Assembly (NCBI GenBank): GCA_950295325.1
Contig: OX485803.1
Span: 27,581,554-27,645,553, forward strand
Length of the DNA: 64,000 bases
From: Polytrichum commune
Taxonomy: Eukaryota > Streptophyta > Polytrichopsida > Polytrichales > Polytrichaceae
Direction of reading: 5' to 3'
This document shows, piece by piece, positions 1 to 10,172 of the stretch (position 1 is the stretch's first letter; each line of letters begins with the position of its first letter). Below the pieces are notes generated by a model. That model searched no databases. It saw only the letters and a program-made list of their open reading frames with translations, and was not told where the DNA came from. The position numbers and the translations under genes were made by a program.

Positions 1-962
1 CTCATCCCACTCTTGGGATAGCCATCTCTTGCACAAGTTGGACAAGCTTCTACAACCATGGAGCTTAATGCTCCTATAAGCAATGGTCATCCATCTTGGA
101 TCAACATCCGCCAATGGTAAAATCCTTCGCCTTCATGTGCACCTCAACATGCTCATGAAAACCCAGAAACGTAACCACATGTTGTGAAGAGAACTTATTC
201 TTGAGCTCCCCAAAGGCTTGGTGGCAAGGCTCATCCCACTCTTGGGATAGCCATTTTTTCCAACATGTTGACTAAGGTTCTAGCAACCTTAGAAAAACCA
301 TGAATGAAGTGGTGGTAGTAGTTGTCTAGGCCAACAAATGACCTAAGCCCTTTTCTTGAATCAAGGGCCAATTCTCTTCTTGGATTGCCTTGACATTCTT
401 CATGTTCGTCCACCAACTTCCTTTGTCACCACATACCTCAAGAACTCAATCTCTCGTTGAGCAAAGTTATTTTTCACTTCTTGGCGGTAACTTTTTGGGC
501 AACACATTGGTGAATACATCCTTGTATCTCACCAACATCCCACCAATGTGGTTTGGAGGAGGCCCATCTTTCCTAGCCTCCCCATACATTCCTTGGAGTT
601 GCTCCAATTGAACCACGACCATTATGTTTTCTATTTTTCATTTGGTCCATTAAGACCAAATTCAACTTGGGTCCTCCTACCATAGGAGTCCTTGTCAATT
701 TGAACTTCAATTCTTTGCCATTATGACACATCATAATGCACCGCAAGCTCACCGGCTTGCACCTCACATCTATCATGTGAGTTTCAAAGTAGGCGGCCTT
801 CACAATGACATGCATTTCATCTATTTCACATGGTGTGAAATTTTGACAAATATCCAATGTCCCACATTGAAAGGTTACATGCATCGCGGCCTCCTTTGTC
901 TCATGCGGTTCGCCCTTTCCAAACCGCACCTTGGTGGGCTTGCTTTCTCTATCAATCGGCAA
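1..962 (-). pseudogene. Degenerate pol: protease-like ORF, RT C-terminal remnant, junction repeat
   Basis: A protease-region ORF (573-962, 129 aa) contains FELILG-like strings typical of gypsy pol between protease and RT. After a gap lacking the RT palm, 231-416 encodes the RT end (LRSFVGLDNYYHHFIHGFSK), the connection segment that in Ty3/gypsy precedes RNase H. The frame breaks at a short A run near 255-260, after which the expected WLSQEWDEPCHQAF reading continues in another frame. The tail of one 229-bp junction repeat occupies 4-233. No YxDD polymerase motif is present. The product would be inactive. Confidence 0.7.
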
Positions 963-1159
963 GCCCCAACTCCCTTGTGAGTTTTGGGCTCAAGAAGGAG
1001 TGGTAGCCTCTTTGTCAACACATGAGACATTTCTCCCATTCATTGAGCCTCAAGGTACAAAAGATTTGGCCTTGGCTTAAGGCTACTAGCCTTGGCCACA
1101 ATGCCATCGTCTTACATTCGGTCCTCGGCAACTTGGCTTGGCTTGGTCCGCAAAGCCAA

Positions 1160-1410
1160 CTTTAAACATTTCGTCCGCGGGACAAATTGGTTTGGCGCCA
1201 CAAAACCAATTTCTAATAGTTTGTCCGCAAAACAAACATGTTTTGCCTTGGTAGCACAAAGCCACCTTCCCACACTCCGTCCGCGGCACGAACATGAATT
1301 GCCTTGGTAGGACAAACCCACCTCCCAACATTCCGTCCGCGGCACAAGTATGATTTGCTTTGGAAGCATAAAGCCACCTTTCAACATTCCGTCCGCGGCA
1401 CCAACATGTT
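1160..1410 (-). repeat. Tandem ~60-bp units in the gag-side region (five units)
   Basis: Five units end in a (g)tccgcggcac-like motif at a spacing of about 60 bp. On the minus strand they encode a weakly periodic peptide rich in W, C and basic residues. The same block has five units at about 19190-19445 and 39215-39470 but four at 44720-44905. The location between PBS and protease suggests a gag-derived segment, but I cannot identify a capsid or zinc knuckle. Confidence 0.6.
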
Positions 1411-2061
1411 TTGCCTAAGTAAAATGGACCAAACAATTTGCACTCATTTCTTTGGGACCTACTTTGGCTAAAGCCACTTGTGGTGATGCGCCGCCACACT
1501 TCTCTATGGGACCATCGGCTTCAATGCTCTTGCAAACTTGATGGTCCCCACCATGTCCTCAAGAAGCCTTAGGGACTTAAACAAGGCATCCACCACCCGC
1601 TTTTAAAACCCCACCTAAAAGGATGCATTTCTTAGAAAGCTCGTCCGTTTTAGGTGTATCCTTCATTTGTGCGTTTGAATAGCCCACATAGGCCTTAAGA
1701 GGCCCCGGGTGCCTCATTAGCACCAAATTCATTCCAACATCAATACCTTCTAAGCATTTGGAATTGGAATTTCAATCCAACATTAATGCCCTCTAAGGTT
1801 TTGGGTGCATTCGGTATTCTAGGCCCCAAATGTTTTTTGAGGTGTGCGGGAGCCCTTTCAAAGGACTCCACCATTTTCCTTACCGAATCCACCATCATGC
1901 CCACCATTGTCATTAGAACTAATGGTTTGGTCAAATTCCATTTACACATGATCTTTGTTCCAATTTGAGCCTCACAACCTTTTGGAAACCCCGGGTCACC
2001 ATCACAACCCGCTTATTTGATAGCCATGCTTCCCTCAAAGTGCTAGCTCAAAAATTGGAAA

Positions 2062-2076
2062 CCTGCTCTGATACCA
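2062..2076 (-). promoter_or_regulatory. Primer binding site, initiator Met-tRNA type
   Basis: The minus strand reads TGGTATCAGAGCAGG two bases inside the LTR end. This matches the plant retroelement site complementary to the 3' end of initiator Met-tRNA, with one C missing relative to the usual GAGCCAGG. It fixes the minus-strand orientation of the family. Equivalent sites lie at 20097-20112, about 40120-40135 and about 45555-45570. Confidence 0.85.
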
Positions 2077-2078
2077 AG

Positions 2079-3051
2079 TGTCGCAACCCTTGCTAAGCCC
2101 CCTTGACAATCTTGCCAATTTTCAATTCTAGCAAAGGTTACGAGCGCTAACCCTTCGCATTCCGCCATGCTAATGGATAGCTCCTCTTACCCCGGACCAA
2201 TAGTTCATAGGAGGGAGCCAACCCTCCTACTTTGCTTTCGGGACTCACCCCGTAATCGGTAACCCATTTCCCCAATGTGGACTTCCATCCATGGAAGTCC
2301 AATCCCATATTGATCATCGCGTTGCCGGAGCAACACTACAACAACCCGAAGCATACTAGGCAACTATGGCCTCACAATAGGCCAAAGCCCATGGAGGCCT
2401 TGCCGTTCGGCCTCGGGTGGGTGAGGCCACACCACCTCACCCATATAAGCCTCTAAGACTTCACGCGGGGCCCCTACCCCACCGTCAACCAACCTCTTGT
2501 CTCTCTACCAAGGGTTGGGGCCAAGTGGACATTTTCCTTTAGCTGCTGGGCCTAGAACCCCCCAGCAGCTTCAGACCATCATAACTTCCTTGTATGATGT
2601 CTGATCATAACAACCAACCACTCCATCCTCATCTACGCTTCACGTAGATGCCGATGGACTCCTCACTTGCCCCATTTGAGCAAGTCTTGAGGAAGTTATG
2701 CCTGTTTGAACCTTGGCAGTCCCGGGAATCACTCCCAGGCACTGCTGTACCAGGGCACTGTCCCGGGACAGCGCCCCACTCAAATGGCCATAACTCCTAG
2801 CTCACACCTCCGATTGAGGTGTTCTTGAGCTTTCTAGAATCACCACGCCATGAGCTACGCATAACACATGGCCTTACCCTTGTGCCTCCTAGTCTTCGTG
2901 GGTGGGAGGCGTTCCCAACGCCCGGGGCCCTCACCCACACTAGGATCACTTGGGCCCTCTCACCAACGGCGCCACAAGTCCCGGGTGTCACTCCGGGGTC
3001 CCCCTTGTGCCCATGGTGTTTTGGGCACTCCTCATGGAGAGGTGCGCGACA
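2079..3051 (-). repeat. Type-1 LTR (973 bp), 5' LTR of partial element, mosaic
   Basis: The LTR begins TGTCGC and ends GCGACA, giving the TG...CA ends and short inverted repeat of LTRs. It contains perfect palindromes at 2278-2301, 2630-2650 (5-base loop) and 2758-2771. Its first ~25 bp match the LTRs at 32463 and 45573, while the sequence from about 2150 on matches those at 13804 and 20115, so it looks recombinant. Confidence 0.9.
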
Positions 3052-4050
3052 ATGAGGGCATTTTGCGAGAATGATCAACAAGATTGGCCGACACTCATAC
3101 CTCTTGCCGAATTATGCTATAACACTACGATTTCGAGAACAACGGGTAAGACCCCGTTCTATTTGTGTTACGGGCAAGAGGCGGTGTTAGCAAGTGACTT
3201 GTCCGTTGGTCAAAGTGAGTTTACTCGTGACCAAGAACGACTCTCAGGTTACTACTCGCTCGACGCGGCCCAATGGGTTGCGCGGAGGCAAATGATACTC
3301 CGAAACGCTAAGGCCATGATGGCCAAAGCGCAAGATAGATACGCAAGTGCGGTAAACAAGAAACGGAGAGAGGTAGCATTCCAAGTGGGAGAAAAGGTAT
3401 GGTTGGACTCGCGGAACTTAGGAATTCCTACGGAACTTTCGATTAAGTGGTCCGCGAGGTGGATAGGCCCGTTTCCGGTGAAGAAGATTCTTCATCCGGA
3501 CGTATACGTGCTAGACTTGGGCAAACGAGTTGGTAAGAGTTGGCATCCGGTGTTCCACGTGTCCTTACTCAAGAAGTATAATCGCGACGAGAAGGAATTG
3601 CATCTGTGGCAGGAAGATCCTAGGCCGCCGCCGGAGTATGAACTTTGGGACGGGGCAGTTGGAAGGGTCACGGCAATTCTAGACTCGCGGCAAATACACG
3701 GACGAGGGAAGCAGTATAAGTGCTTGATGCACGGCTACTCGCCATATGAGTACGAGTGGATAAACGGGGTGAACTTACCGCACGCCAAAACTCTTATCAA
3801 GGCGTTCGAGGCTCGCAAGCTCGCCGAAGCGGCAGCCGCGGCTAACGCCAAAGCGAACAAGCCGGCACGGAAGCGCACGACGACTAGCAAGAAGTTGCCG
3901 CCTCTCATTGACGATAACGACATTGAGGAGGATGAAGGTCTAGTGACGCGACGGGACGAGGAGCCAACTAACCCATTGGATGTGCCCCGTTACACGAAAC
4001 CCACTAAGAACAAGCGTAGAATGGCCGGTCCCATCCACGTTAGGCATTGA
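3052..4050 (+). pseudogene. Type-2 chromovirus integrase C-terminal half with chromodomain, 5' truncated
   Basis: The open frame enters from the type-1 LTR; true coding sequence starts at 3052 (MRAFCENDQQDWP). It begins in the last part of the integrase core (DWPTLIPLAELCYNTT, TGKTPFYLCYGQ). It then passes the GPF/Y-type module (KWSARWIGPFPVKKI, WHPVFHVSLLKKY) and a chromodomain-like segment (VTAILDSRQIHGRGKQYKCL, then EYEWINGVNL), and ends with an A/K-rich tail. Together these mark a Ty3/gypsy chromovirus. The D,D,E catalytic part lies beyond the window because a type-1 element cut the gene. The frame is otherwise open to its stop, so this element is less decayed than the type-1 copies. Confidence 0.85.
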
Positions 4051-4703
4051 TGGTTGGCGAGGTCGCCAACGCCTCTAAGTGGGGGAGGGCGTGTACCCCA
4101 AATCGAGCAAAAGGTGAGTAGAAAGGAAGTGCAACCCAAAGCACAAGCTAAGGAAAGCTAAGATTGTGAAAGTAAGACGGTGAGAGCACAAGTACACGTA
4201 GAATGAACCTAAGTCGAAGTCGGAAGATGGGCGCCGCCAAGGGGACTATCGAAGCAAAGTAAGATGGCTTGGTTGTGGCGATACCAAGGTGCGGGTGCCG
4301 AGCGTGAGGAGGATCTCCCACATGGCACACCCCGGATCGAAAGAGCATGAATGGCCAATCATGTCCTAATGGGTAAACGGGGGAAGGTCTAGCTAACTCG
4401 AACGCATTCTATTACCAGCCGGCAACAAATACCCGACACTCGCTGCGGCCAGGCGAGGTCTAAAGACCGAGGGACTTGAGGATTGTTCTAGAGGTGGCAA
4501 TTCCCGATTCTACACGAACGGGAGCCGCAATGGATTGGCGCAAGTAGGAGGGAAGGCACACGCGTTCAAAGCCTTCGCCTTGGAAGCTAAAACGAGCCGG
4601 TGAAGGATCCACACCGAAGGCGTTTAGACTTCGCCCCGTCCGGGACGGGAAGAGCCGAATTAAGGACTTGATGCGGACATCAAGTGTTCTAAGCGGGGGA
4701 GGA
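4051..4703 (+). other. 3' non-coding region of type-2 element, with polypurine tracts
   Basis: There is no credible ORF here. A purine-rich tract directly abuts the LTR at about 4690-4703 (aagcgggggagga) and is the likely plus-strand primer. A second tract of similar look sits at about 4077-4090 (aagtgggggaggg) and may be an old or duplicated one. Confidence 0.55.
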
Positions 4704-5205
4704 TGTAAGGCCTCGTTAGAACGGGCTAAACACTTAAGAGGTTTTGGGTGTGGCCTTGAGCCACACCTCTTGAGTAGGGTTGAACCCGGTTGGGTTTCGG
4801 GACTAAGGCGGGAGGACTTAGTCGCGAAGGTGGGGTGACCCGTGCGCGAGGCACGAAGGTCTTGGCCGCGAGGCTAAGGGGTGAGTCTTTGAAGAGACTC
4901 GGAGCACATGCGGGGCATGTGGGAAATGCCCAACTCCCGGGGCCGTGGCAAGGGTCCGGGGTACCGAGGGATGACTATTAATAGCCCCAAAGGAGTGTTA
5001 GGAAACTAGTACGCAAGTACTTAGGATCGGGACTCGTTGGGACTAGTCGGGACTAGTCACAACGAGCCGGGACATGTCGGGATGAGTCGGGACTAGCCCG
5101 GGACTAGTCATGGCGAATCGGGACTCACGGGGCAAAGTGGTTTGCAGGTGGTGAGTTAGAAGCTTTGCGCGGGGCGCAAGGGACGTAACGTTGAGCGACG
5201 TTACA
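4704..5205 (+). repeat. Type-2 3' LTR (502 bp)
   Basis: The sequence begins TGTAAGG and ends GACGTTACA, a TG...CA repeat with TGTAA/TTACA inverted ends. It is preceded by a polypurine tract. Internally it has many short GGGACTAGTC-like direct repeats at about 5030-5110. No second copy lies in the window for comparison. Confidence 0.75.
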
Positions 5206-5223
5206 ATGGAGAGGTGCGCGACA
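5206..5223 (-). repeat. Terminal 18 bp of another type-1 LTR
   Basis: These 18 bases match the end of every full type-1 LTR (…gaggtgcgcgaca). They stand between the type-2 LTR and the unrecognised ORF that starts at 5224. The rest of this type-1 copy must lie left of the window, separated by the type-2 insertion. The copy apparently inserted within that ORF's gene. Confidence 0.75.
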
Positions 5224-6197
5224 TCCCCCATATGATTGAGGAGGTGCCAGACTTCAAGGCATTTATAGAACCTTATATTCGAAGTGGAGCTCATCGATTG
5301 ATTGGCCATACGAAGGCACAACAATTCCGGTTCTACATGCGTGACGATGGTGTCCCGGCCATGCAATACAAGTTGTTGTGCACGACACAAGACTGGAGCC
5401 CGCCAGAGGGTCTCCTTGTGTGGTGCGTGGATGCGGATGGGAAGACCATGTTACCGGATGGAGAGCCTAGGCCTTGCAAGCCAATAGCCATGAAGAATTT
5501 GGAGGATATTTTGAAAGGTATATCAGGCTTCATTCAATATTGGGAGAGTTTGAAGATAGCGGATGTTGGCGGATCATGTTGGCATCGTTATGGGAGTTGG
5601 ATACATTATTGGACACGTGTTCGTGCGGCCTTGACAGATCTCCACCAAGATAGCCCTCATACTTTGAGGCACGGATTTTGGCCACAAACTCGTATCGATG
5701 TACAAGCTTCGGAGGCTAGTCTTTTGAGTAATGGAGAGGTTCGTGAGGAGTTTGATATGGACGACCATTACGTTGGGCCTGCTAGTAGTCGTCCGCCACC
5801 ATCTTTCCGCATTGCAGTGGATTGTCATGAAGGTTATATGCTCATTTTGCGTCCTGGAGATGAGACATATGCAAAGCCAGTGTGGGTGGCAAGAGCTTTG
5901 TCCAATCCAAATTTTGTATCTTCCAGCCCTCATTTTCGACAAATACAAGTGGAGTACTACCGACCGACAGCACGGAATGAAGATGTTGTTCGGCATTATA
6001 CAGGCTGGGATACAAACCAACACTTTCGGTGGAAGGTGGATTCTGAGCACGGTCCATCTTGGGTAGATACAGATTCCATATTCATAGCATGGAAACCACG
6101 GAAAAATCATAGGTGGATCAGTGTCCATCCCTCAAAAGTACATAACTTTTGCAAAAAACAACCTTGCTCGGATCGGAGAAGAAGCAACCCACATTGA
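5224..6197 (+). CDS. Hypothetical protein, 5' truncated by LTR insertion
   Basis: The frame is open from the LTR junction to a TGA at 6195-6197; the first internal ATG is 5232, giving about 321 aa. I do not recognise the family. The N-terminal half has LVWCVDADGKTMLPDGEPRP and a W/Y-rich stretch (SCWHRYGSWIHYWTRVRAAL). The C-terminal half has a pattern like chromatin-reader or BAH/Tudor-like beta folds (KPVWVARALSNP, QIQVEYYRPTA, HYTGWDTN, WVDTDSIFIAWKP), which is only an impression. No signal peptide or membrane segment is visible. It is co-directional with the hAT transposase 0.8 kb downstream. Its true start was probably upstream and was lost to the LTR insertion. The long open frame amid decayed repeats suggests it was under selection until recently. 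Confidence 0.6.
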
Positions 6198-6974
6198 ATG
6201 AGAAGTTGGTAGGATTGTGTTAGCATGATTATAGTGTAAACTGTGATTCGACGAATATATATTACTCATATGTGTGCTCCTCAAACTTGGGGCAAAGTTT
6301 GGGTAGAACTTGCGAATGCTATATTGTTTGGGGTTGGATGAATATCCATTTACTATATTTCAATACAATTGTGAAGTTCATTTTTTTATTAAGTTTGGGA
6401 CTAAATTTTCCATTGAAGAAAAATGCATTTATTGCATGCACTTTGTATGTTGCAATGTCTATATTTTATTGACCATGCTATTAATAGAAATCATTTTATA
6501 TGTTTTTTGGGTGAAACTAGTTTGGAGTGCTCTACCCAAAGTGTTTTTGTTGATGAAGTTGGTGTTGAGTGCTCTACCATATGTGCTTATGTCCACACAT
6601 AATAGATTTGGGATATTAGAACATATAATATATTTGAGATTGTTCGCAATATAGTTTCGGAACACGGAATGTTGTTTGATCCATATATTAATTTGAGACT
6701 AGAGAAAGTCTCAATTTAACGAATATAGTGTTAATACTATAAATTGAGGGTTCAAGGTGCCATTTTTGCCTCCACTGACATAGTGTGTCTCAAGTCTTTT
6801 GATTCTCCTTTGAGGAGTGAGGATTGAATGCGTGAGACCTGAATGTAGAGGATACTTTGTCCAATCTAGTGACTGTGAATTAGGGTTGCCCTTGTGGCAC
6901 TCTTGAACAGGACCTAGTATGCGATCAAAGTTACTTGCTCTAACTTGTTTGTATTTGCAGGTTTTGTTGAAGTC
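6198..6974 (+). other. Intergenic/5' region of hAT transposase
   Basis: AT-rich sequence with no credible ORF. A good 3' splice site (ttgtatttgcag, ending 6960) lies 14 bp before the transposase ATG, so a 5'-UTR intron or an upstream exon is likely. I found no convincing hAT terminal inverted repeat or 8-bp duplication here. Confidence 0.4.
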
Positions 6975-9900
6975 ATGCCACGCCGAAATGATGCATGGGA
7001 TCATTGGTACGAGGATAAGGGGATGGTTCCCGGTAAATCACAAAGGCAGGTTAAATGTAGGTTTTGCCCGTTCGTCATATCTTACCGAGGAAATAGAATG
7101 TTGGCCCACCTTGGTTATAGACCTCCTGTAGGGGGTGCTTGTGATGTTTCCACATGTAGGATGGTACCCCCGCATATTAGGGTCTTGTTTGAACATTGCG
7201 GAGGCATTGTGCCCTTACATGTAGGCATTGTAAATGAGGACTCTCCGGTGCCAGATATTGTACCTCTGGAGCCTATTATAGCGGACTCCGTAATTAGTGA
7301 AACAGAGCCTTTGCTTATGTCCCAATCCACTCAACATTCTGATGTTGTGATATATGGCACACCTCCTCGTGAACTACGTCAACTCAACATAACGGAGGGG
7401 TTCAATGTGTCAACAAAACAACTCCTTGATAGAGCATGGGCAACGGCTTTTTATGAAGCTAACATTCCTTTCAACATTGTGAGACATCCTGCATTTGTTC
7501 ATGCTGTGCGTGAAACTGCCCGTCATCGAATGCCAGCCTACACACCACCATCGTACAATGCCATCCGTACGAAGTTGTTAACTGATAAAAATGTTGACCT
7601 AGATAGGCAAGTGAAGGAGAAGATGGGGAATTCAGTTGAAAAATACGGTGTTACAATATGTTGTGATGGATGGGACAACGTGCAAAACCGACCTCTCCTA
7701 AACGTTCTCCAATGCGGCACAAAGGGAGACGTTTTCTTGGGTACCATTGATACCACGGGAAATCATAAGGATCATGTATACGTTGCTGCTCAAATTCAAC
7801 CATTTGTGGAAAAGGTTGGTCGACATAATGTGGTCAAGATTTGCACCGACAATGCCCCAGTTATGGCCTCCGCTGCTCGCGACTTGATTCAAGCAAATCC
7901 CGATCTATATTTTCAAGGATGTGCTGCGCATTGCCTAGATCTCCTCTTAGAAGATTGGGGGAAGGAGGAATGGGTGAAAAAGTTGGTAAAAAAGGCGCGC
8001 CATATTTGTGTTTTTATCAAAAACCATCATGCTTCTCAAGCTATATTCCGGAGGTTGTCACCAAATCTCTCACTCCGCCTACCTGTAGAGACCCGTTTTG
8101 CAACGAATTTCATCATGATAGATCGTCTTCTTCAAGTACGCAATGCTTTGGAAAGAATGGTGGTTGATGAGGATTGGCCTACTCTAATGCGTGATATGAG
8201 GAGGAGATCTCGCACCTCTTACATGAAGGGCTCTGCTGTGCGAAGTTTTATACGTTCTGATGGATTCTGGAACACGTGCGAAAATTTCTTGTATATGGTG
8301 ATCCCGGTTGTTAAAGCTCTTCGTGTATTTGATGGCAAGGCGCCTGCAATGGGAATGGCTTGGAGGGTCATGCATGATTTACAAACCCATATTCGTGGAT
8401 TCAGTAAACCTCCATTTCGCTTAAGCCCTGAGCTTGCTGCAAATGCTATGCTAACGTTTCAAAATAGATGGAGGTTGATGTTGAATGATCTACATTGGGC
8501 TGGAGCGATGTTAAATCCGCTTCTACGTGGTTGGGCCCCACTCCATGAGGATGAGAATTCGAGGACAATCCTAAATCGAGTTCTTCGCAGGCTTGCTCAA
8601 GATGAGGACACTTATGTCCAAATCCTCCACCAGTACCAAGATTTCCTTGAAAATCGAGGGCCTTTTGCTGATTCTACTGACCCGAGCGTGCATGCCGCAC
8701 CTCTCCATGAATGGTGGGATGCAATGGGAGGTGGAGCTAAAGCCCTCCAAACAATAGCAAGACGTATCCTTGCACAAGTATGTTCCGCATCCGCATGTGA
8801 ACGCAATTGGAGCATGTACTCATATGTTCACAACAAGAGTCGCAATCGCTTGAAGCATAGTCGTGCCGAGGACCTCGTCTACATATATACCAATAGTAGG
8901 CTCATTCGACATCGGAGGGGCCCAAGACCTGCGCAATGGTACGAATTGAATGAGGTCCATTCTGACGATGACCTTGACGAAGAAGATGACAATGAAGATG
9001 ACGTGGATCCAAATGATAGGGCCGGAAATGATGATGACAACAATGTTGATGACATCGACTTTGATTTGGATGACCTCGATTCCGAGAATCATGATTCAGA
9101 AGATGAGGATGGCAATGGTAGTGATGGAAACCTTGGGGTGTTTGATTTTGATGAACCGGATGTCCCCCAACATAACGACGGAATGCATGACGATCATGAG
9201 GGGTCTATTGGAGGACCGCCTTTTGAAACTCTCCACACTGGACAAGGGTTTCGCCCTGCCCATAATGTTGCTATGGGGGCAAGTGAGAATGTAGGAATTG
9301 AAGTAGATTCCTTGCAACCTCGGAGCGATTCTCTTTCTTTTGGTGAAGGTGACAATGTACTACCCGCAAATGAGCCAACGCACGTTCAACAGGATCCACT
9401 TCCAGCCCGAATACATTCTGAATCCATGGACGCCTCCCTCATATCCAACCATCGTATAGAAGATCAAACGCCCAATGTTCCTGAAATACCTACAACTCGA
9501 TTCCGTGCTCTTCAAAGAACTGCATCAACCTCTACGGTGCAAGTGCATGCACAAGGTCAACGTCGTCCTCTCACTCGAAGTATTGCCAATACTTCTAGAT
9601 TGGGTGTTTCACGTGCAACTGCGGTGGGTGCTACTTTGGTTGCTATACACAATGTTTCAAGAAATGTTACTACAGAGGCGCCACGTCGTCAATCTGTTCG
9701 TCGACATGTTGTTGAGAACATACCAATTGCAATTCCATCCGCATTAGTTTCACTTCCACACAGTCAATCCAATGGAACATGTGGCCTTGGAGTTGGAGGC
9801 GGAAGTACAACGGGGGATGTTTTTATAGATGGAAGTAGAGATGAAGTGCACTCAAGTCGTGGTACAGGTGGAGGGCGTCAGAGAACTACGAGAGGTGTCA

Positions 9901-10172
9901 AACGTACTAGGAAGAGGTATCAGGGAAGATCGCTTCCGTTTACTGCTGAAGACTACAATGAAGATGAGGGTAGACCACATCTAGATGAAAATGGCATACA
10001 GGATGCAGAGGGCTCCCGGCCGACCAAGAAGATAATTTTCTCACAACGTGACCGAGAGTTGCATCTTCGGAGCGCGACTCCCCAAACGGATGATGATTGC
10101 AGCACAGACGAGTCTGAAGAGGACCCAAGATGTGTCGAAGCAAATGATCCCACAGTACGGATTCGAACGTAA
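6975..10172 (+). CDS. hAT-superfamily transposase (BED, DUF659, hAT dimerisation), apparently intact
   Basis: An uninterrupted 1065-aa ORF; the ATG at 6975 is the first after a likely 3' splice site. Residues 28-61 form a BED-like zinc finger (VKCRFC, HLGY, CDVSTC). Residues 140-330 match the DUF659/RNase H-like core, with the catalytic acids in CCDGWDN (D231) and TDNAP (D292) followed by CAAHCLDLLLED. The third acid is E609 in SACERNWS, within the C-terminal dimerisation region (WSMYSYVHNKSRNRL). After that comes a long acidic tail (about 660-740) and a Ser/Arg-rich region, making it longer than usual hAT enzymes. It should act in the nucleus on hAT ends. No frameshift or stop is seen, so it may be active. 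It converges with the RING gene. Confidence 0.9.
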   Translation: MPRRNDAWDHWYEDKGMVPGKSQRQVKCRFCPFVISYRGNRMLAHLGYRPPVGGACDVSTCRMVPPHIRVLFEHCGGIVPLHVGIVNEDSPVPDIVPLEPIIADSVISETEPLLMSQSTQHSDVVIYGTPPRELRQLNITEGFNVSTKQLLDRAWATAFYEANIPFNIVRHPAFVHAVRETARHRMPAYTPPSYNAIRTKLLTDKNVDLDRQVKEKMGNSVEKYGVTICCDGWDNVQNRPLLNVLQCGTKGDVFLGTIDTTGNHKDHVYVAAQIQPFVEKVGRHNVVKICTDNAPVMASAARDLIQANPDLYFQGCAAHCLDLLLEDWGKEEWVKKLVKKARHICVFIKNHHASQAIFRRLSPNLSLRLPVETRFATNFIMIDRLLQVRNALERMVVDEDWPTLMRDMRRRSRTSYMKGSAVRSFIRSDGFWNTCENFLYMVIPVVKALRVFDGKAPAMGMAWRVMHDLQTHIRGFSKPPFRLSPELAANAMLTFQNRWRLMLNDLHWAGAMLNPLLRGWAPLHEDENSRTILNRVLRRLAQDEDTYVQILHQYQDFLENRGPFADSTDPSVHAAPLHEWWDAMGGGAKALQTIARRILAQVCSASACERNWSMYSYVHNKSRNRLKHSRAEDLVYIYTNSRLIRHRRGPRPAQWYELNEVHSDDDLDEEDDNEDDVDPNDRAGNDDDNNVDDIDFDLDDLDSENHDSEDEDGNGSDGNLGVFDFDEPDVPQHNDGMHDDHEGSIGGPPFETLHTGQGFRPAHNVAMGASENVGIEVDSLQPRSDSLSFGEGDNVLPANEPTHVQQDPLPARIHSESMDASLISNHRIEDQTPNVPEIPTTRFRALQRTASTSTVQVHAQGQRRPLTRSIANTSRLGVSRATAVGATLVAIHNVSRNVTTEAPRRQSVRRHVVENIPIAIPSALVSLPHSQSNGTCGLGVGGGSTTGDVFIDGSRDEVHSSRGTGGGRQRTTRGVKRTRKRYQGRSLPFTAEDYNEDEGRPHLDENGIQDAEGSRPTKKIIFSQRDRELHLRSATPQTDDDCSTDESEEDPRCVEANDPTVRIRT

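Larger units (their letters stand above)
1..3051 (-). mobile_element. Type-1 Ty3/gypsy-like LTR retrotransposon, partial (left part outside window)
   Basis: The element reads on the minus strand. Its 5' LTR is 2079-3051 and its primer binding site 2062-2076; its body runs left off the window edge. From right to left the body holds a leader, a 60-bp repeat block, a protease-like ORF, an RT remnant and the first of the RT/RNase H junction repeats. It lies inside the integrase gene of a plus-strand chromovirus, whose reading frame resumes at 3052. The 3' LTR and the left target duplication are not visible. Its body is nearly identical to that of the element ending at 46543, but most of its LTR belongs to another subfamily. 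Confidence 0.85.
3052..5205 (+). mobile_element. Type-2 Ty3/gypsy chromovirus, 3' portion
   Basis: This is the plus-strand 3' end of a retrotransposon: integrase/chromodomain ORF, about 650 bp of 3' non-coding sequence, purine-rich tract and 3' LTR (4704-5205). The bases after the LTR are atgga followed by the last bases of a type-1 LTR, so the element inserted near the end of that LTR. The left flank is outside the window, so the duplication cannot be confirmed. Confidence 0.8.

Noticed and set aside
1086-1499. Cys-rich minus ORF as a zinc-knuckle gag
   Set aside because: Cys spacing does not match CX2CX4HX4C. The pattern comes from the 60-bp DNA repeat.
2439-2455. cccatataagcc in the LTR as a plus-strand promoter
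   Set aside because: The element is on the minus strand by PBS and pol, so a plus-strand TATA here would face outward from the wrong end. The minus reading (ggcttatatggg) is only a weak TATA candidate.
2819-3081. Small ORFs repeated in every LTR (MFLSFLESPRHELRI and similar)
   Set aside because: They recur only as part of the LTR, on the non-coding strand of the element, and have no family signature.
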